From Acidimicrobiia bacterium (GTDB lineage Bacteria; Actinomycetota; Acidimicrobiia; IMCC26256; JAOSJL01): DNA of 64,000 nt. Below the pieces are notes generated by a model that saw only the letters and a program-made list of their open reading frames with translations, had not been told where the DNA came from and searched no databases. A program made the position numbers and the translations under genes. This document shows, one piece after another, positions 1-10,268 of the stretch. The stretch is taken from contig JAOSJL010000001.1 of the NCBI GenBank assembly GCA_027494115.1, positions 2,493,501-2,557,500 on the forward strand, written 5' to 3'. The stretch's first letter is position 1. Each line of letters begins with the position of its first letter.

Positions 1-1
1 G

Positions 2-190
2 GGCACGGACCTTCTCGAGATCGACTACCACGACTTCGTCGACAGCCAGATCGACGAAGTCCGGGCCGAACTCGGCTTCGACGAGAAATCGGCGAATGCG
101 GCCGCTGCCGGATCCCCAGGGGCATTCGATCTCGCGGGGATGTCGCGGCTCCAGCGAGAGTTCGCCGCGTCGCTCGACACCTCGAGCTGA
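2..190 (+). CDS. C-terminal fragment of a CDS cut by the window edge (…GTDLLEIDYHDFVDSQIDEVRAELGFDEK…DTSS*); function unknown
   Basis: Open frame from base 2 to TGA at 188-190; coding-like composition. Confidence 0.55.
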   Translation, partial: GTDLLEIDYHDFVDSQIDEVRAELGFDEKSANAAAAGSPGAFDLAGMSRLQREFAASLDTSS

Positions 191-220
191 CGCGATCGAA
201 GAGAAAGGGCCTGAGAGCCG

Positions 221-566
221 ATGAGATTCACACAAGCCATCCGGATTCGATGCGGCGACGCCGACGCTCTCGTTCAACTGCTCGCAGAATGGGACGCCGG
301 GCAGGCCTCGACCGAGGTCATGGGCTACATCGGCACGAGGTTGCTCGCTCACCGCGACGACCCTGGTCACTACATGATCCTGGCCGAGTTCGCTGAGGTC
401 GACGGCGAGCTCTCCTCGGCCGAGGAAGCCGAGCGGAACAACCAGCGCGAGGAGACCGAGCGCTGGGCAGCCGAGCTCCGCGAGCTCGTCGAGGGCGAGC
501 CCGACTGGATCCACTTCGACGAGCTCTACCGAACGGGGGATCACGGGCAACCTCCGGACCGGATAG
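221..566 (+). CDS. Small hypothetical protein, possibly ABM/EthD-like dimeric alpha-beta barrel
   Basis: ATG 221; coding-like up to ...DELYRTG. The ORF track extends it to 940, but the tail is antisense to the MMPL gene. Removing one G from the GGGGG run near 535 gives a TAG at about 566. Confidence 0.45.
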
Positions 567-2791
567 CTCCCTCGGTGAGGTTCTGCGTCGGCGGCGCCGA
601 TGCGGATTCAGGTTCGGCTTCGATGTCGAGTCGGGGCAGGATCCTGTCGAGCCATTTGGGAAGCCACCAGTTGGGGTCACCGACCAGGGCCATGGTGGAG
701 GGGACGAGGACCATGCGCACGATGGTGGCGTCCACCGCGACGGCAGTGGCGAGGCCGATGCCCATCATCTTGACGACGGGGTCGCTGCTGCCGACGAAAC
801 CGAGGAACACGCTGATCATGATGAGCGCCGCCGCGGTGATGACCTTCGCGGTTGCGCCGAGACCTTCAACGACACTGTCGATGTTGGAATGGCCCCGGTG
901 GTACTCCTCACGAATGCGGGAGAGGATGAACACCTCGTAGTCCATGGAGAGCCCGAAAAGGATGGCGAACATCATCATCCGGGACGAACGAGGCGATGGG
1001 GACGGCTTCGTCGAGGCCGATCAGGCCGCGGCCCCAACCCCATTGGAACACTGCGACAACCACGCCGTAGGCGGCGCCGATCGACAACAGATTCAGGAGT
1101 GCGGCTTTGAGTGGGACGAGAATGGAGCGGAACACAATCATCAGCAACAGGAACGACAGGGCAACCACGGCACCGATGAACCACGAGAGCCGTCCTGCGA
1201 TCTTGTCGGACTGGTCGATGAACCCGGCGGTCGGCCCACCGACAAGAGCGGTGGCGCCGGTGTCGGCGGTGTTCGCGGTGACCTCGGGAATGGTGGTGTC
1301 ACGGAGCCGGTGCACCAGATCGCTGGTTGCCTGATCTTGGGGTTTGGTGGTGGGGATGGCGGTGATGAGCGCAGTGTCGCCCGCGGCGTTGAGCTCGGGT
1401 GGTGAGACGGCTTGGACACCGGGGTCGTCGCCGACCGCGGTGGCGATGGCCTCGAGCACGGTCGGGTCGGCCCCAGCGCCCAGATCGATGGTCAGCAGCA
1501 GCGGCCCGTTGAACCCATCGCCGAAGCCGGACGCCAGCAGGTCATAGGCCCGCCGGTGAGTGGTGGACGTGGGGTCGGTGCCGGCGTCGGCTTGGCCGAG
1601 TCGCATGTCGAGCACAGGGATCGACATGGTCAACAACACCAGCGTGGCTGCGGCCGCCGAGCGCCACGGATGGTAGGCGACCCAGTGCGCCCACCGGACC
1701 CAACCGCTGTGGCCCTCGCTCACCTCGAGGACGGTGCCCGATGCGGTTGCTTTGGCCGCTTCGGCCGCCGCGTGACGATGCGATTTCGCCAGGACCCTGG
1801 GGCCGGCGAAGCCAAGCAGCGCCGGCAGCAGGGTGATCGCCACCAACACGGCGATGGCGACCACGAGCGATGCCGAGTAGCCGAGGGCGGCGACGAAGGG
1901 AATACCGGCGAGCTGGAGACCGAGGATGGCCACCACAACGGTGCCGCCGGCAACCACGACGGCCTGGCCGGCCGTGGCGTTGGTCCGCCCGATCGATTCT
2001 TCGTTGCCCATCCCTGCTTCGAGCTGGTCACGATGCCGGCTCAGGATGAACAGTGCGTAATCGATCCCGACCCCGAGACCGATCATGGTCCCCAACCGGG
2101 GGGCTACAGATGGGATGTCGATCACCGAACCCATGAGTCCGACCAGCGACAGCCCGACCGCGAGCCCCAACACCGCAACACCCAACGGCAGGACCGCTGA
2201 GTAGACGCTGCGGAACGTGACGAACAAGATGATCAGGGCGGCGATGATGCCGATCATTTCGGCCGGACCCGTGGTGCGTTCCTTCAACACGGTGGGGAGT
2301 TCACCGCCGTACTCGACCTCCACGCCGGCCGCTTCAGCTGGGCCGGCAGTTTCGATCAACGCATCGACCGCCTCATGTCCGAGATCAGCGGTGGACCCGT
2401 CGAACTGGACCGACGCGAACGCGGTGGCACCATCCGATGACATCGACCTGGGACTGGCCAACGGTTCGGTCACCCCCACCACATGGTCAAGTGCTCGCAC
2501 CTCGGCCACCGTCGCCGCGATCCCGCCTGCGGCGTCGGGGTCGGTGACCGAGCCATCGGCGGTGTGGAACACCACCATGGCCGTCGCTCCGGCTCGTTGA
2601 GGGAACTTGTCCTTCAACAGATCAATCGCCTGCTGGGACTCCACGCCCGGCACTTCGAAGTTGTCGACCGTGCCACCACCAGCGGACCGATCAACCATCA
2701 CGAGCATCAGGGCAATCAGGATCCAGCCGACAACGAACCAACGCCGCCGGCGGGCGGCGGTGCGCCCAAGACGGTCGAGCCAGTTCGACAT
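541..2791 (-). CDS. MMPL/RND-family transporter, interrupted by one +1 frame break near 980
   Basis: Frame 908-2791 (MSNWLDRLGRTAARRRRWFVVGW...) continues in frame 541-978 (MMMFAILFGLSMDYEVFILSRIREEY...). FGLSMDYEVF is a typical MMPL motif. Confidence 0.88.
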
Positions 2792-2883
2792 GATGGCGCG
2801 CCTCCTTCACAACGTCCCGGGTGAGATACCCGGCACCAGAATATCGCAGGCACTGCATTCTTGCACCAACCGTTGCAATGTGT

Positions 2884-2893
2884 CAAGATCTTG
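2884..2893. promoter_or_regulatory. Candidate TetR operator: perfect palindrome CAAGATCTTG in the MMPL/TetR divergent intergenic region
   Basis: CAAGATCTTG is self-complementary and ends 3 nt before the TetR ATG; TTGCA-N8-TGCAA lies just upstream. Confidence 0.4.
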
Positions 2894-2896
2894 CAC

Positions 2897-3496
2897 ATGA
2901 ACGAAGAGGTAGGCCTGCGGGAACGCAAGAAACGCGAACGGCGGCGCTGCATCGAAGACGCCGCCATCGATCTCTTTGAGGACCACGGCTTCGACCGAAC
3001 GACCATCGACCAGATCGCCGCAGCAGCCGACATCGCACCACGGACGTTCTTCTCCTACTTCCCCACCAAAGAAGACGTCGTGCTCGCCGACTACTCGACT
3101 CGGCTCGAACGCATCATCGACGAGCTCCGTGAACGGTCCGAATCCGAGCCTCCGTGGGATGCGTTACAGGCCTCGTTCCTGGTGGTCGCTGCCGACTACG
3201 AGGCAGCTCGAGACGATTTGGTCCGCCGGTTCACGATCATGGCCGCCAACGGCACCGTTTACGCCCGGAGCCTGCAACTCCAAGCGGGATGGGAAGACGC
3301 ACTCGCCGAGGTCCTTCGCCAACGAGCCAACCAGAAGACCGAAGACCTCGAATCCAGGCTGCTGGCATCCACCGCCTTGGCCTGCATGCGGTCCTCGCTG
3401 CGGCACTGGCTCCTCACCGGCCACAACGCCGCCCTGCCCGCGTTGATCCAAACCTGTTTCGGACAGCTCGCCGATGGTCTGACCCACAGCAGATAG
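2897..3496 (+). CDS. TetR/AcrR-family transcriptional regulator
   Basis: N-terminal HTH ERRRCIEDAAIDLFEDHGFDRTTIDQIAAAADIAPRTFFSYFPTKEDVV is classic TetR; divergent from an MMPL exporter. Confidence 0.93.
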   Translation: MNEEVGLRERKKRERRRCIEDAAIDLFEDHGFDRTTIDQIAAAADIAPRTFFSYFPTKEDVVLADYSTRLERIIDELRERSESEPPWDALQASFLVVAADYEAARDDLVRRFTIMAANGTVYARSLQLQAGWEDALAEVLRQRANQKTEDLESRLLASTALACMRSSLRHWLLTGHNAALPALIQTCFGQLADGLTHSR

Positions 3497-3762
3497 CAGT
3501 AGCCCGAGTCGCTGACCGAGCGAGGTTGATCCCGAACGTCTCCATGACCTCGGCAATGTCTCCGTACTCGTCGAGGATGTCGGACACCTCGGTGTTTGCC
3601 GTGGTGTCCACTACCGGGCGGACTGGTCCGAGGTCGGCGATCGCGCGCTCGTAGGTGGCGATCGCCTTGTACTCATCGTCAAGCGCCTCGTGCCCGGCGT
3701 CGACCTCAGACTCGGCCGGCGCCCAAGACGCCCCCCAGCGACTCGCCGGTCTCAGTGGTCAT
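3414..3762 (-). pseudogene. Degraded or frame-broken small gene with a DUF2202/ferritin-like segment followed by a DUF1858-like segment
   Basis: Frames join as MTTETGESLGASWAPAESEVDAGHEALDDEYKAIATYERAIADLGPVRPVVDTTANTEVSDILDEYGDIAEVMETFGINL... if one G of the GGGGGG run is removed; 3' end runs antisense into the TetR gene. Confidence 0.4.
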
Positions 3763-4099
3763 GGTTCCCCTTCGGCTCTGCGGGGAGAGTTGTCCCGATG
3801 AACACGATGTCGGTCGCCGCGGTGATCCCCCGTTTGCTCCCGGACGGAGCGACGACGGTGGCGCCGGGTTGAACCTCGAAGGCCTGGCCGTCCACCGTCA
3901 TGGTGCCGCTTCCTCGGAGGAAGTGGTAGAGGGCTTCGGGTGACGGGTGGATCGGGATCGCCTGATCAGCTCGGAGACCGACAAGGACCACCTTGAGGCG
4001 GGGCGTTTCGATGAGCGTGGTCGGTGACGGACCCTGGTCGCCGAACGTCACCGAGTCCTCCCAGTTCGCGTACATCATCGGGGTGTCGTAGTTCGTCAT
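3752..4099 (-). CDS. Cupin-domain protein
   Basis: ADQAIPIHPSPEALYHFLRGSGTMTVDGQAFEVQPGATVVAPSGSKRGI fits the cupin fold motifs. Confidence 0.75.
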   Translation of the reverse strand: MTNYDTPMMYANWEDSVTFGDQGPSPTTLIETPRLKVVLVGLRADQAIPIHPSPEALYHFLRGSGTMTVDGQAFEVQPGATVVAPSGSKRGITAATDIVFIGTTLPAEPKGNHDH

Positions 4100-4400
4100 G
4101 GCTGGCTCCTTGATTCCGGTTCGATCCTCAACGGTGATGGGATCGCTACCGGCACTGATGCACGTGGAGCAAATAGGGCCCGCAATGATCCCGTCATTGG
4201 TTCACTCGTCGGCGACGATGAGCTCGTCGAGGGCGAGGCCGGTCCGGTCAGGCGAGCGGGCCGGTTCGTGATGAGGATGTCGGCACGACCGCAACCGGAG
4301 AATACGGCCGAGACCGCTGAAGGGAACAGCTTCTGGTTCCTCAGATGTCGCCCGCCACGCCGGCCGCTGCCATCGGCTTCGACGTCTGACCTACGATCGG

Positions 4401-4432
4401 TCATCGACACCGCGTTTCATCGACACCGCGTT
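4401..4432. repeat. 16-bp perfect tandem duplication TCATCGACACCGCGTT x2
   Basis: Read directly: tcatcgacaccgcgtt|tcatcgacaccgcgtt, 14 bp before ATG 4447. Confidence 0.95.
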
Positions 4433-4446
4433 TCGAGGAGGATCCC

Positions 4447-4730
4447 ATGGCGTTTCTGATCACGCACTTCTTCGAGGGGGCACCGAAGAGCAGTACAAGG
4501 CAGCTATCGACGTCGCACACCCGTCCGGTGGCCTGCCCGAGGGCCAGATGTATCACGCTGCTGGCCCCACCGACGGCGGCTGGCTCGTCGTCGCCGTGTG
4601 GGACTCGAAGGAGTCCAACGACCGATTTCAACGCGAGGTCCTGCTCCCCTCCCTCGGCAAGGTGGAGGGCGCCTTCACGAGTCCGCCCGAAGAGCGAACC
4701 GCCGAGGTCGCGAACCTCGTCACAGGCTGA
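4447..4730 (+). CDS. Small hypothetical protein (EthD/ABM-like), frame break near 4480
   Basis: MAFLITHFFEG in one frame, then GTEEQYKAAIDVAHPSGGLPEGQMYHAAGPTDGGWLVVAVWDSKESNDRF...NLVTG* in the next; a GGGGG run that should be GGGGGG reconciles them. Confidence 0.7.
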
Positions 4731-4975
4731 CCTGCCGGGCATCCACACCGGCCCGATCTTCACGGACCATCACCACGAGCTCCTGGCGCGCTTCGTCGCG
4801 TTGCGCCGAACACTGTCTTGGGCTGAGGTCCACAGGATGGTCCCGTTACTCGCCTAGTGTTTTGCCTCTGAGCACGTTCGATCGCTCACCGCCGGCACAG
4901 ACACCAGCGGCCGGTGCACGTACGACAACTGCAGCATTTCGACGCTGGGCCCAACAGACCAAAGGACACTCGAAT

Positions 4976-5233
4976 ATGAGCAACACCCAGCCAAAGACGA
5001 ACCGGAACGCGACCCTGGCCTTCATCCTTGGCCTTGTCGGCTTCTTCAGTTTCGGCCTGATCTTGGGCATCCCGGCGATCATCGTCGGCAACAAGGCCAA
5101 GCGCGAGATCCGCGAGTCCAACGGGGCCATGAGCGGCGATCGCTTGGCCACCTGGGGCATCGTCCTCGGGTGGATCGCCGCAGTCGTCACCACGATCGCG
5201 CTCGTGATCGCCGCGATCGCCTTCCTCGGTTAG
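4976..5233 (+). CDS. DUF4190-like two-TM membrane protein
   Basis: NATLAFILGLVGFFSFGLILGIPAIIVGNKAKREIRES...GIVLGWIAAVVT is typical of DUF4190 proteins. Confidence 0.75.
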   Translation: MSNTQPKTNRNATLAFILGLVGFFSFGLILGIPAIIVGNKAKREIRESNGAMSGDRLATWGIVLGWIAAVVTTIALVIAAIAFLG

Positions 5234-5331
5234 GTCGCGGACTGCCGGCGGCGTCGTGAAGGCGGCGCTCCTGGAGCTGCACCCCCACCCGGAGGCGGAT
5301 CCCGGTCCCCCCAAGGTTCTGGGCCGCTCAG

Positions 5332-5415
5332 TGTCGGAGGGGGGATTCGAACCCCCACACCCTTGCGGGCACCAGCCCCTCAAGCTGACGCGTCTACCAA
5401 TTCCGCCACTCCGAC
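5332..5415 (-). tRNA. tRNA-Leu (anticodon GAG), no encoded CCA
   Basis: Reverse complement GTCGGAGTGGCGGAATTGGTAGACGCG...TCAGCTTGAGGGGCTGG...GGTTCGAATCCCCCCTCCGACA; long variable arm, 7-bp acceptor. Confidence 0.92.
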
Positions 5416-5562
5416 CTGGACCTCGGATTGTACCGGGCGCACCGTCCGCGGATCGTGGTCGGGAGCGGTGCTCTCGCCGGCTCATGTGCATGTGATCACG
5501 TCGCTACGATGACCTGCGCACGGAGACGCACGGTCTCCCGGGTGGGTGATTCGGAGGCAGCT

Positions 5563-6165
5563 ATGTGGAGCTCGACCAGATTCCGGTGGTTGGCAGTACC
5601 GGTGGTCGTCGTGATGTCACTGGCGACAGCGTGCGGTGGCGACGACGTGAGCAGCGAAGACACGTCGACGACGATCGAGGTTCCCGACGAGACCGCCACG
5701 GTGCCGCCGACCGACGCGCAGCCCTCCACGACGCTCGTCGAGGACTACCCCTGTTCTCTGTTCGATCTCGATGAGCTCGGAACGATTCTGGGCAACGACC
5801 TCGACATGGGTGACGGCGTCACGAACAACGTCTCGGAGGACAACGTGGAGTACGTCGGTCAGGAGTGCAGCTGGTCGTCGAGTACGGGCGAGGGCAATGA
5901 GCTGCGCGTTCAGGTGAGCGAGGCAGACGACTTCCCGTCGGGATCCGTCGACTGCCCGCCGACGATCGGGGACTCGACACCCGTATCCGGCGTCGGCACC
6001 TCAGCCGAGTGGAACGTCAGCGCGGCAACCGAGCTCGAGGTCGGCACGTTGCGGGTCTGCGCACCCGATGCCTTCATCATCGTGGTCGTCGACGGACCCG
6101 TCGGCGAGGACCACCAGACGATGGCCGTCGAGATCGCCGATCTCACACTCACAGCGCTCGCGTGA
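5563..6165 (+). CDS. Secreted lipoprotein, DUF3558-like
   Basis: Signal peptide with lipobox LATAC|GGDD; PCSLFDLDELGTILG...C-rich pattern. Confidence 0.65.
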   Translation: MWSSTRFRWLAVPVVVVMSLATACGGDDVSSEDTSTTIEVPDETATVPPTDAQPSTTLVEDYPCSLFDLDELGTILGNDLDMGDGVTNNVSEDNVEYVGQECSWSSSTGEGNELRVQVSEADDFPSGSVDCPPTIGDSTPVSGVGTSAEWNVSAATELEVGTLRVCAPDAFIIVVVDGPVGEDHQTMAVEIADLTLTALA

Positions 6166-7753
6166 CGTCGACCGCTACGGCGTCGATGGTTCCGAGAGCG
6201 TCGACGGCGAGATTCTCGACCGTGTCGGCCACGAGGAACCGCGTCTCGAACTGGATCAGCGGTAGCACCGCGTGGGTGGCGAGGACAGCGCGCTCGGCGT
6301 CCCGGTACAGGGCCGCGCGCTCGGCGGGATCAGCCGTCATCTGAGCCTTCGCCAACAGCAGATCGACCTCGGGTTCGTCCACGCCGATGACGTTCTCTCC
6401 CGACGTCGAACGGAAGAGCGGAGCCAGGAAGCTTCCCGCCGTCGGGGCGTCTCCCACCCACCCGAGAAGGAACAGGTCGGCGTCACCGCTCGCCAGGAAC
6501 GCCGCGTAGTCGCCACGCGGGTGCGGTCGGGCCGCGATCGGGACACCGATCTCGTCGAGCTGCGCCGCGATGCGCAGCACCAGGGCGTTGTTCACCGGGT
6601 TCTCGAAGTAGTCCAGTGCCAGCTCCGGCACGTCCCCATCGGGAAAGGCCTCGTCGACGAGCTTCTTCGCCGCCGCAGGGTCGTACGAACACACCCCCGT
6701 GCAGGCGTTGTCCGAGGCGCCGGGCACGCCCGCGGGAATGAGCCCGCCGAGGGCACGCACGCCGGCGTCGGCCGCGCTCGCCGCTACTCTCCCCCGGTCG
6801 ACGGCACGCACGATGGCCTCCCGGAACGTGTCGTCGTCGAAGGAGAAGCCCCGGAGGTTGAGTGCGAGAAGGGTCTCGGCCACATAGGGAACGGTGCCGG
6901 GACCACGGGCGACGACGGGAGCGGAGTCGGGATCCCCGCCGATCGGCCCGCTCGCCAGATCGATATCGCCGGCCTCGAACGCCGCCGTGGTCGCCTTCGT
7001 GTCGTCGAAACGGGTCACCTCGACCGCGTCCAACGCGGCCGGCTGGGACACGTGGTCGTCGAATCGGACGAGTCGGAGCGGATCGGTTTCGTGTGGATCG
7101 GCGACCTCGAACGGGCCGCTGCCGATCGGCGTGACCGTCGGATCACCGTCGTTCGCGACCGACGCCGGCAGTACTCCGAAGCCCGGGTGGGCGAGTGTCT
7201 CGGGGAGTTCGGCGAAGGGAGCACTGAGCGCGATCACGACCGTCGCGTCGTTCGGAGTGGTCACTCCCGACAGTTCGCTCGTGTCCCCCGCACGAACGGC
7301 GCCGTAGCCCTCGACCGCCACGAGATTCACGGTGAGAGGAGATTCCACGCCCGGATCGGCGACCCTCTCGAGCGACGCCTTCACGTCGGCTGCTGTCACA
7401 GGCGTGCCGTCGTGGAACGTGGCGTCGTCGGCCAGGGTGAAGGTGTACTCGGTGAGGTCGTCGTTCGGGGTCCACTCCACGGCGAGTCCGGGCAACGGCT
7501 CCGACGTGGCCGGGTCGAGGTCGACGAGGGTGTCGTAGAGCAGATCGGCGAGCAGCGCCGCATCGGGTGCAACGGCGAGCGCCGGGTCCCGGCCCCCGCT
7601 GTCGAGAACTCCGACGCGTAGGACGGGAGACGTCTCGTCAGGAGGTTTGCCGCTGGCTCCTCCGCTACTTCCTCCGCACGACGCGACAGCTACACACAGC
7701 GCGGCGAGGCCGACAACGGGAAGACCGAGAACGGAGCGGAACGGGCGACGCAT
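6149..7753 (-). CDS. ABC transporter substrate-binding lipoprotein, peptide/nickel type (SBP_bac_5)
   Basis: Lipobox AVASC|GGSS; YTFTLADDATFHDGTPVTAADVKASLERV is diagnostic for family 5 solute-binding proteins. Confidence 0.9.
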   Translation of the reverse strand: MRRPFRSVLGLPVVGLAALCVAVASCGGSSGGASGKPPDETSPVLRVGVLDSGGRDPALAVAPDAALLADLLYDTLVDLDPATSEPLPGLAVEWTPNDDLTEYTFTLADDATFHDGTPVTAADVKASLERVADPGVESPLTVNLVAVEGYGAVRAGDTSELSGVTTPNDATVVIALSAPFAELPETLAHPGFGVLPASVANDGDPTVTPIGSGPFEVADPHETDPLRLVRFDDHVSQPAALDAVEVTRFDDTKATTAAFEAGDIDLASGPIGGDPDSAPVVARGPGTVPYVAETLLALNLRGFSFDDDTFREAIVRAVDRGRVAASAADAGVRALGGLIPAGVPGASDNACTGVCSYDPAAAKKLVDEAFPDGDVPELALDYFENPVNNALVLRIAAQLDEIGVPIAARPHPRGDYAAFLASGDADLFLLGWVGDAPTAGSFLAPLFRSTSGENVIGVDEPEVDLLLAKAQMTADPAERAALYRDAERAVLATHAVLPLIQFETRFLVADTVENLAVDALGTIDAVAVDVTRAL

Positions 7754-7856
7754 GCGCTCTCATCGGCGCGGAGCGACTCCGCTCCAGCGGGGACACGGGA
7801 AACTCGGAGGATTGTTGTCGACGCCCAGACGAGTCGGCCACTCAGCGTCAAGAACT

Positions 7857-7876
7857 GGAGCGACTTTCCTCGCTCC
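7857..7876 (-). terminator. Candidate terminator hairpin after secG
   Basis: Perfect 7-bp stem GGAGCGA-CTTTCC-TCGCTCC starting 9 bp past the secG stop; T-containing tail (AGTTCTTG) on the minus strand but no strong U tract. Confidence 0.5.
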
Positions 7877-7885
7877 TCGTGACAC

Positions 7886-8119
7886 TCAGGAAACGCGCAA
7901 CCCGAGCAGGATCGTCGAGAAGGAGAAGATGACCGCCACCGCGACGGTGAGGCGGTCGAGGTTCCGCTCGACGACGGTCGAACCGGCCATCGCCCCACCC
8001 ATCTGGCCGCCTCCGAACATGTCGGAGAGACCACCGCCGCGCCCGGCGTGCAGGAGGATGAACACGATCAGCAACAGACTGACGAGAACGTGGAAGACCA
8101 TGATCACGGCGTTCAGCAC
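7886..8119 (-). CDS. secG: Preprotein translocase subunit SecG
   Basis: VLVSLLLIVFILLHAGRGGGLSDMFGGG...ERNLDRLTVAVAVIF; downstream of tpiA as in many actinobacteria. Confidence 0.88.
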   Translation of the reverse strand: MLNAVIMVFHVLVSLLLIVFILLHAGRGGGLSDMFGGGQMGGAMAGSTVVERNLDRLTVAVAVIFSFSTILLGLRVS

Positions 8120-8201
8120 GACGCACTCCTGTGCGGAATCGAGAGCAGGATGACGGAAGCCCCCATGGTACAGCCCGCCCGGAGGCCGTCGGGATGCAGG
8201 C

Positions 8202-8972
8202 TCAGCGGTCGTAGGTGACGATGCGGGCGAAGTCGTCGGGGTCGAGCGACGCCCCACCCACCAGCGCGCCGTCGATGTCGGACATGGCCATCAACTCGTG
8301 GATGTTGCCCGGCTTCACACTCCCCCCGTACTGCACGCGCATCTCATCGGCGGTGTCGCCGTAGAGTGCGCGGAGCTCGGAGCGGATCATGGCACACACC
8401 GAGTTGGCGTCGTCGGGTGTGGCGTTGCGCCCCGTGCCGATCGCCCAGATCGGCTCGTACGCGACCACGCACCGGCCGGCGTTCGTGCGGGGAACACCGT
8501 CGAACGCACCGCGGACCTGCGATCCGACGAAGTCGTGGGTCTCCCCCGCCTCGCGCTGTTCGAGTGTCTCACCCACGCACACGATCGGATTCATCTCGTG
8601 GCGGAGAACGGTCTTGGCCTTCTTGTTCACGTCCTCGTCGCTTTCGCCGAAGTGCTGCCGACGCTCGGAGTGCCCGACGATGACGTATCTCACGTTCAGC
8701 TTCTGGAGCATCTCCGCACTGATCTCGCCGGTGTACGCGCCCTTGGTCTCCCAGTAGACGTTCTGGGCACCGAGCTGGATCGGGATCTCGTCGGCCTCGA
8801 GGACGGTCTGGACCGAGCGGAGCGAGGTGAACGGAGGGCAGACCACGACCTCGGCGTTCTCGTAGTCCTTCTCGCTCAGCCGGTAGGACGTCTTCTGCAC
8901 GACCTGGATCGCCTCGAGGTGCGTGAAGTGCATCTTCCAGTTCCCGGCGATGATGGGCTTGCGCTCAGCCAT
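8202..8972 (-). CDS. tpiA: Triosephosphate isomerase
   Basis: [15 protein letters not shown]...VIVGHSERRQHFGE...VAYEPIWAIGTGR...YGGSVKPGN. Confidence 0.98.
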   Translation of the reverse strand: MAERKPIIAGNWKMHFTHLEAIQVVQKTSYRLSEKDYENAEVVVCPPFTSLRSVQTVLEADEIPIQLGAQNVYWETKGAYTGEISAEMLQKLNVRYVIVGHSERRQHFGESDEDVNKKAKTVLRHEMNPIVCVGETLEQREAGETHDFVGSQVRGAFDGVPRTNAGRCVVAYEPIWAIGTGRNATPDDANSVCAMIRSELRALYGDTADEMRVQYGGSVKPGNIHELMAMSDIDGALVGGASLDPDDFARIVTYDR

Positions 8973-10252
8973 GACTTCCCTTCCCGTTGGTGTCTGCTCC
9001 GGGCGCCTTCCGACCCATGGACTCCCGCAAGGCACGGAGACCCGGCAGGTCCCCGTGCTCGAGGAGTTCGAGCGAAGCTCCGCCCCCAGTACTGACGTGA
9101 TCCATCCGGTCGGCGAGTTCGAGCTGACGGATGGCCGCCGCGCTGTCGCCGCCACCGACGATCGTGAAGCCGTCCGTCTCGGCGAGTGCCTCGGCGACAG
9201 CGCGTGTTCCCGCCGCGAACGGCTCGACCTCGAAGACTCCCATCGGACCGTTCCACAGAACCGTGCCCGCGTCCGCGACAGCGTCGACGTAGACGATCGC
9301 TGTCGCGGGCCCGATGTCGAGCCCGATCCAGCCCTCAGGGATCGCTCCCGCCGGAACAACGCGTGTCTCGGCGGTCGCGTCGATCTCCCGGGCCACCACG
9401 ACGTCAGTGGGAACCCGGATCTTGCCGGTAGCGAGGAGTTCCCGACAGTGGTCCACACGATCGGTCTCGAGCAACGAGGCACCGACCTCGTAGCCCTGGG
9501 CCGCCAGGAACGTGAAGGCCATCGCGCCGCCGATGAGCAGCGAATCGCACGTGGAGAGGAGAGCGTCGATGACGCCGAGCTTGTCGCTGACCTTGGACCC
9601 ACCGAGGATCGCCAGGAACGGACGATCCGGATCCGTCAGAACTCCGCCGAGAACGTCGACCTCACGCTCCAGAAGACGGCCGGCGGCCGACGGGAGACGC
9701 TGCGGTGGCCCCACCACCGACGCGTGGGAACGGTGGGCGGCGCCGAAGGCGTCGTCGACGTACATCTGGCCGAGTGCGCTGAGCTTGTCGGCGAAGGCGG
9801 GATCGTTGGAGGTTTCGCCGGGGTCGAAGCGGAGATTCTCGATGAGAAGCACGTCACCGGCACCCATGTTCTCGGCCCGGCGAATCGAATCGGCGCCCGC
9901 GACGTCGGACGCGAGGGTCACGGGGCAGTCGAGCAGCTCGGCGAGCCTCTGCGCGACCGGCGCGAGAGAGAACTCGTCGGACGGCCTGCCGCCGGGCCGG
10001 CCCAGATGGGGAGCACAGCACGACCGCCGCGCCCCGCTCACGCAGGTATCGGATCGTGGGAAGCGCCGCGCTGATCCGCAGGTCGTCGGTGATGCGGCCC
10101 TCGTCGAGCGGAACGTTGAGATCCGCACGCACGAGAACGCGGGGGACGGTCCGCGGCCCCTGGGCTTCCACCGCGTTGTCGCCGGGAAGGCCCTCTCCGA
10201 GGGGAAGATCCTCGAGGCGCGGCAGCGCGGAGATGTCGACCGGCTCGCCCAT
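8965..10252 (-). CDS. pgk: Phosphoglycerate kinase, frame break near 10011
   Basis: [15 protein letters not shown]...[22 protein letters not shown]...AAVVLCS | [26 protein letters not shown]...[16 protein letters not shown] where CCC is expected. Confidence 0.95.
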
Positions 10253-10268
10253 GGTCGTGGCGAGCGCT

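Noticed and set aside
3596-3943. Plus-strand ORF 115 aa opposite the cupin gene
   Set aside because: Arg/Pro-rich antisense translation without similarity; the minus-strand cupin is convincing.
4096-4410. 104-aa minus-strand ORF between the cupin gene and the small ABM-like gene
   Set aside because: No recognisable motif, biased composition and no plausible RBS; treated as intergenic.
5332-5415. tRNA-Leu as attachment site of an integrative element
   Set aside because: No integrase, no direct repeat of the tRNA 3' end found by eye nearby, and flanking genes look chromosomal.
8202-9602. 466-aa ORF suggesting a PGK-TPI fusion
   Set aside because: The N-terminal half is an out-of-frame reading of pgk; TPI begins at its own ATG (8972) and overlaps the pgk stop by 8 bp.
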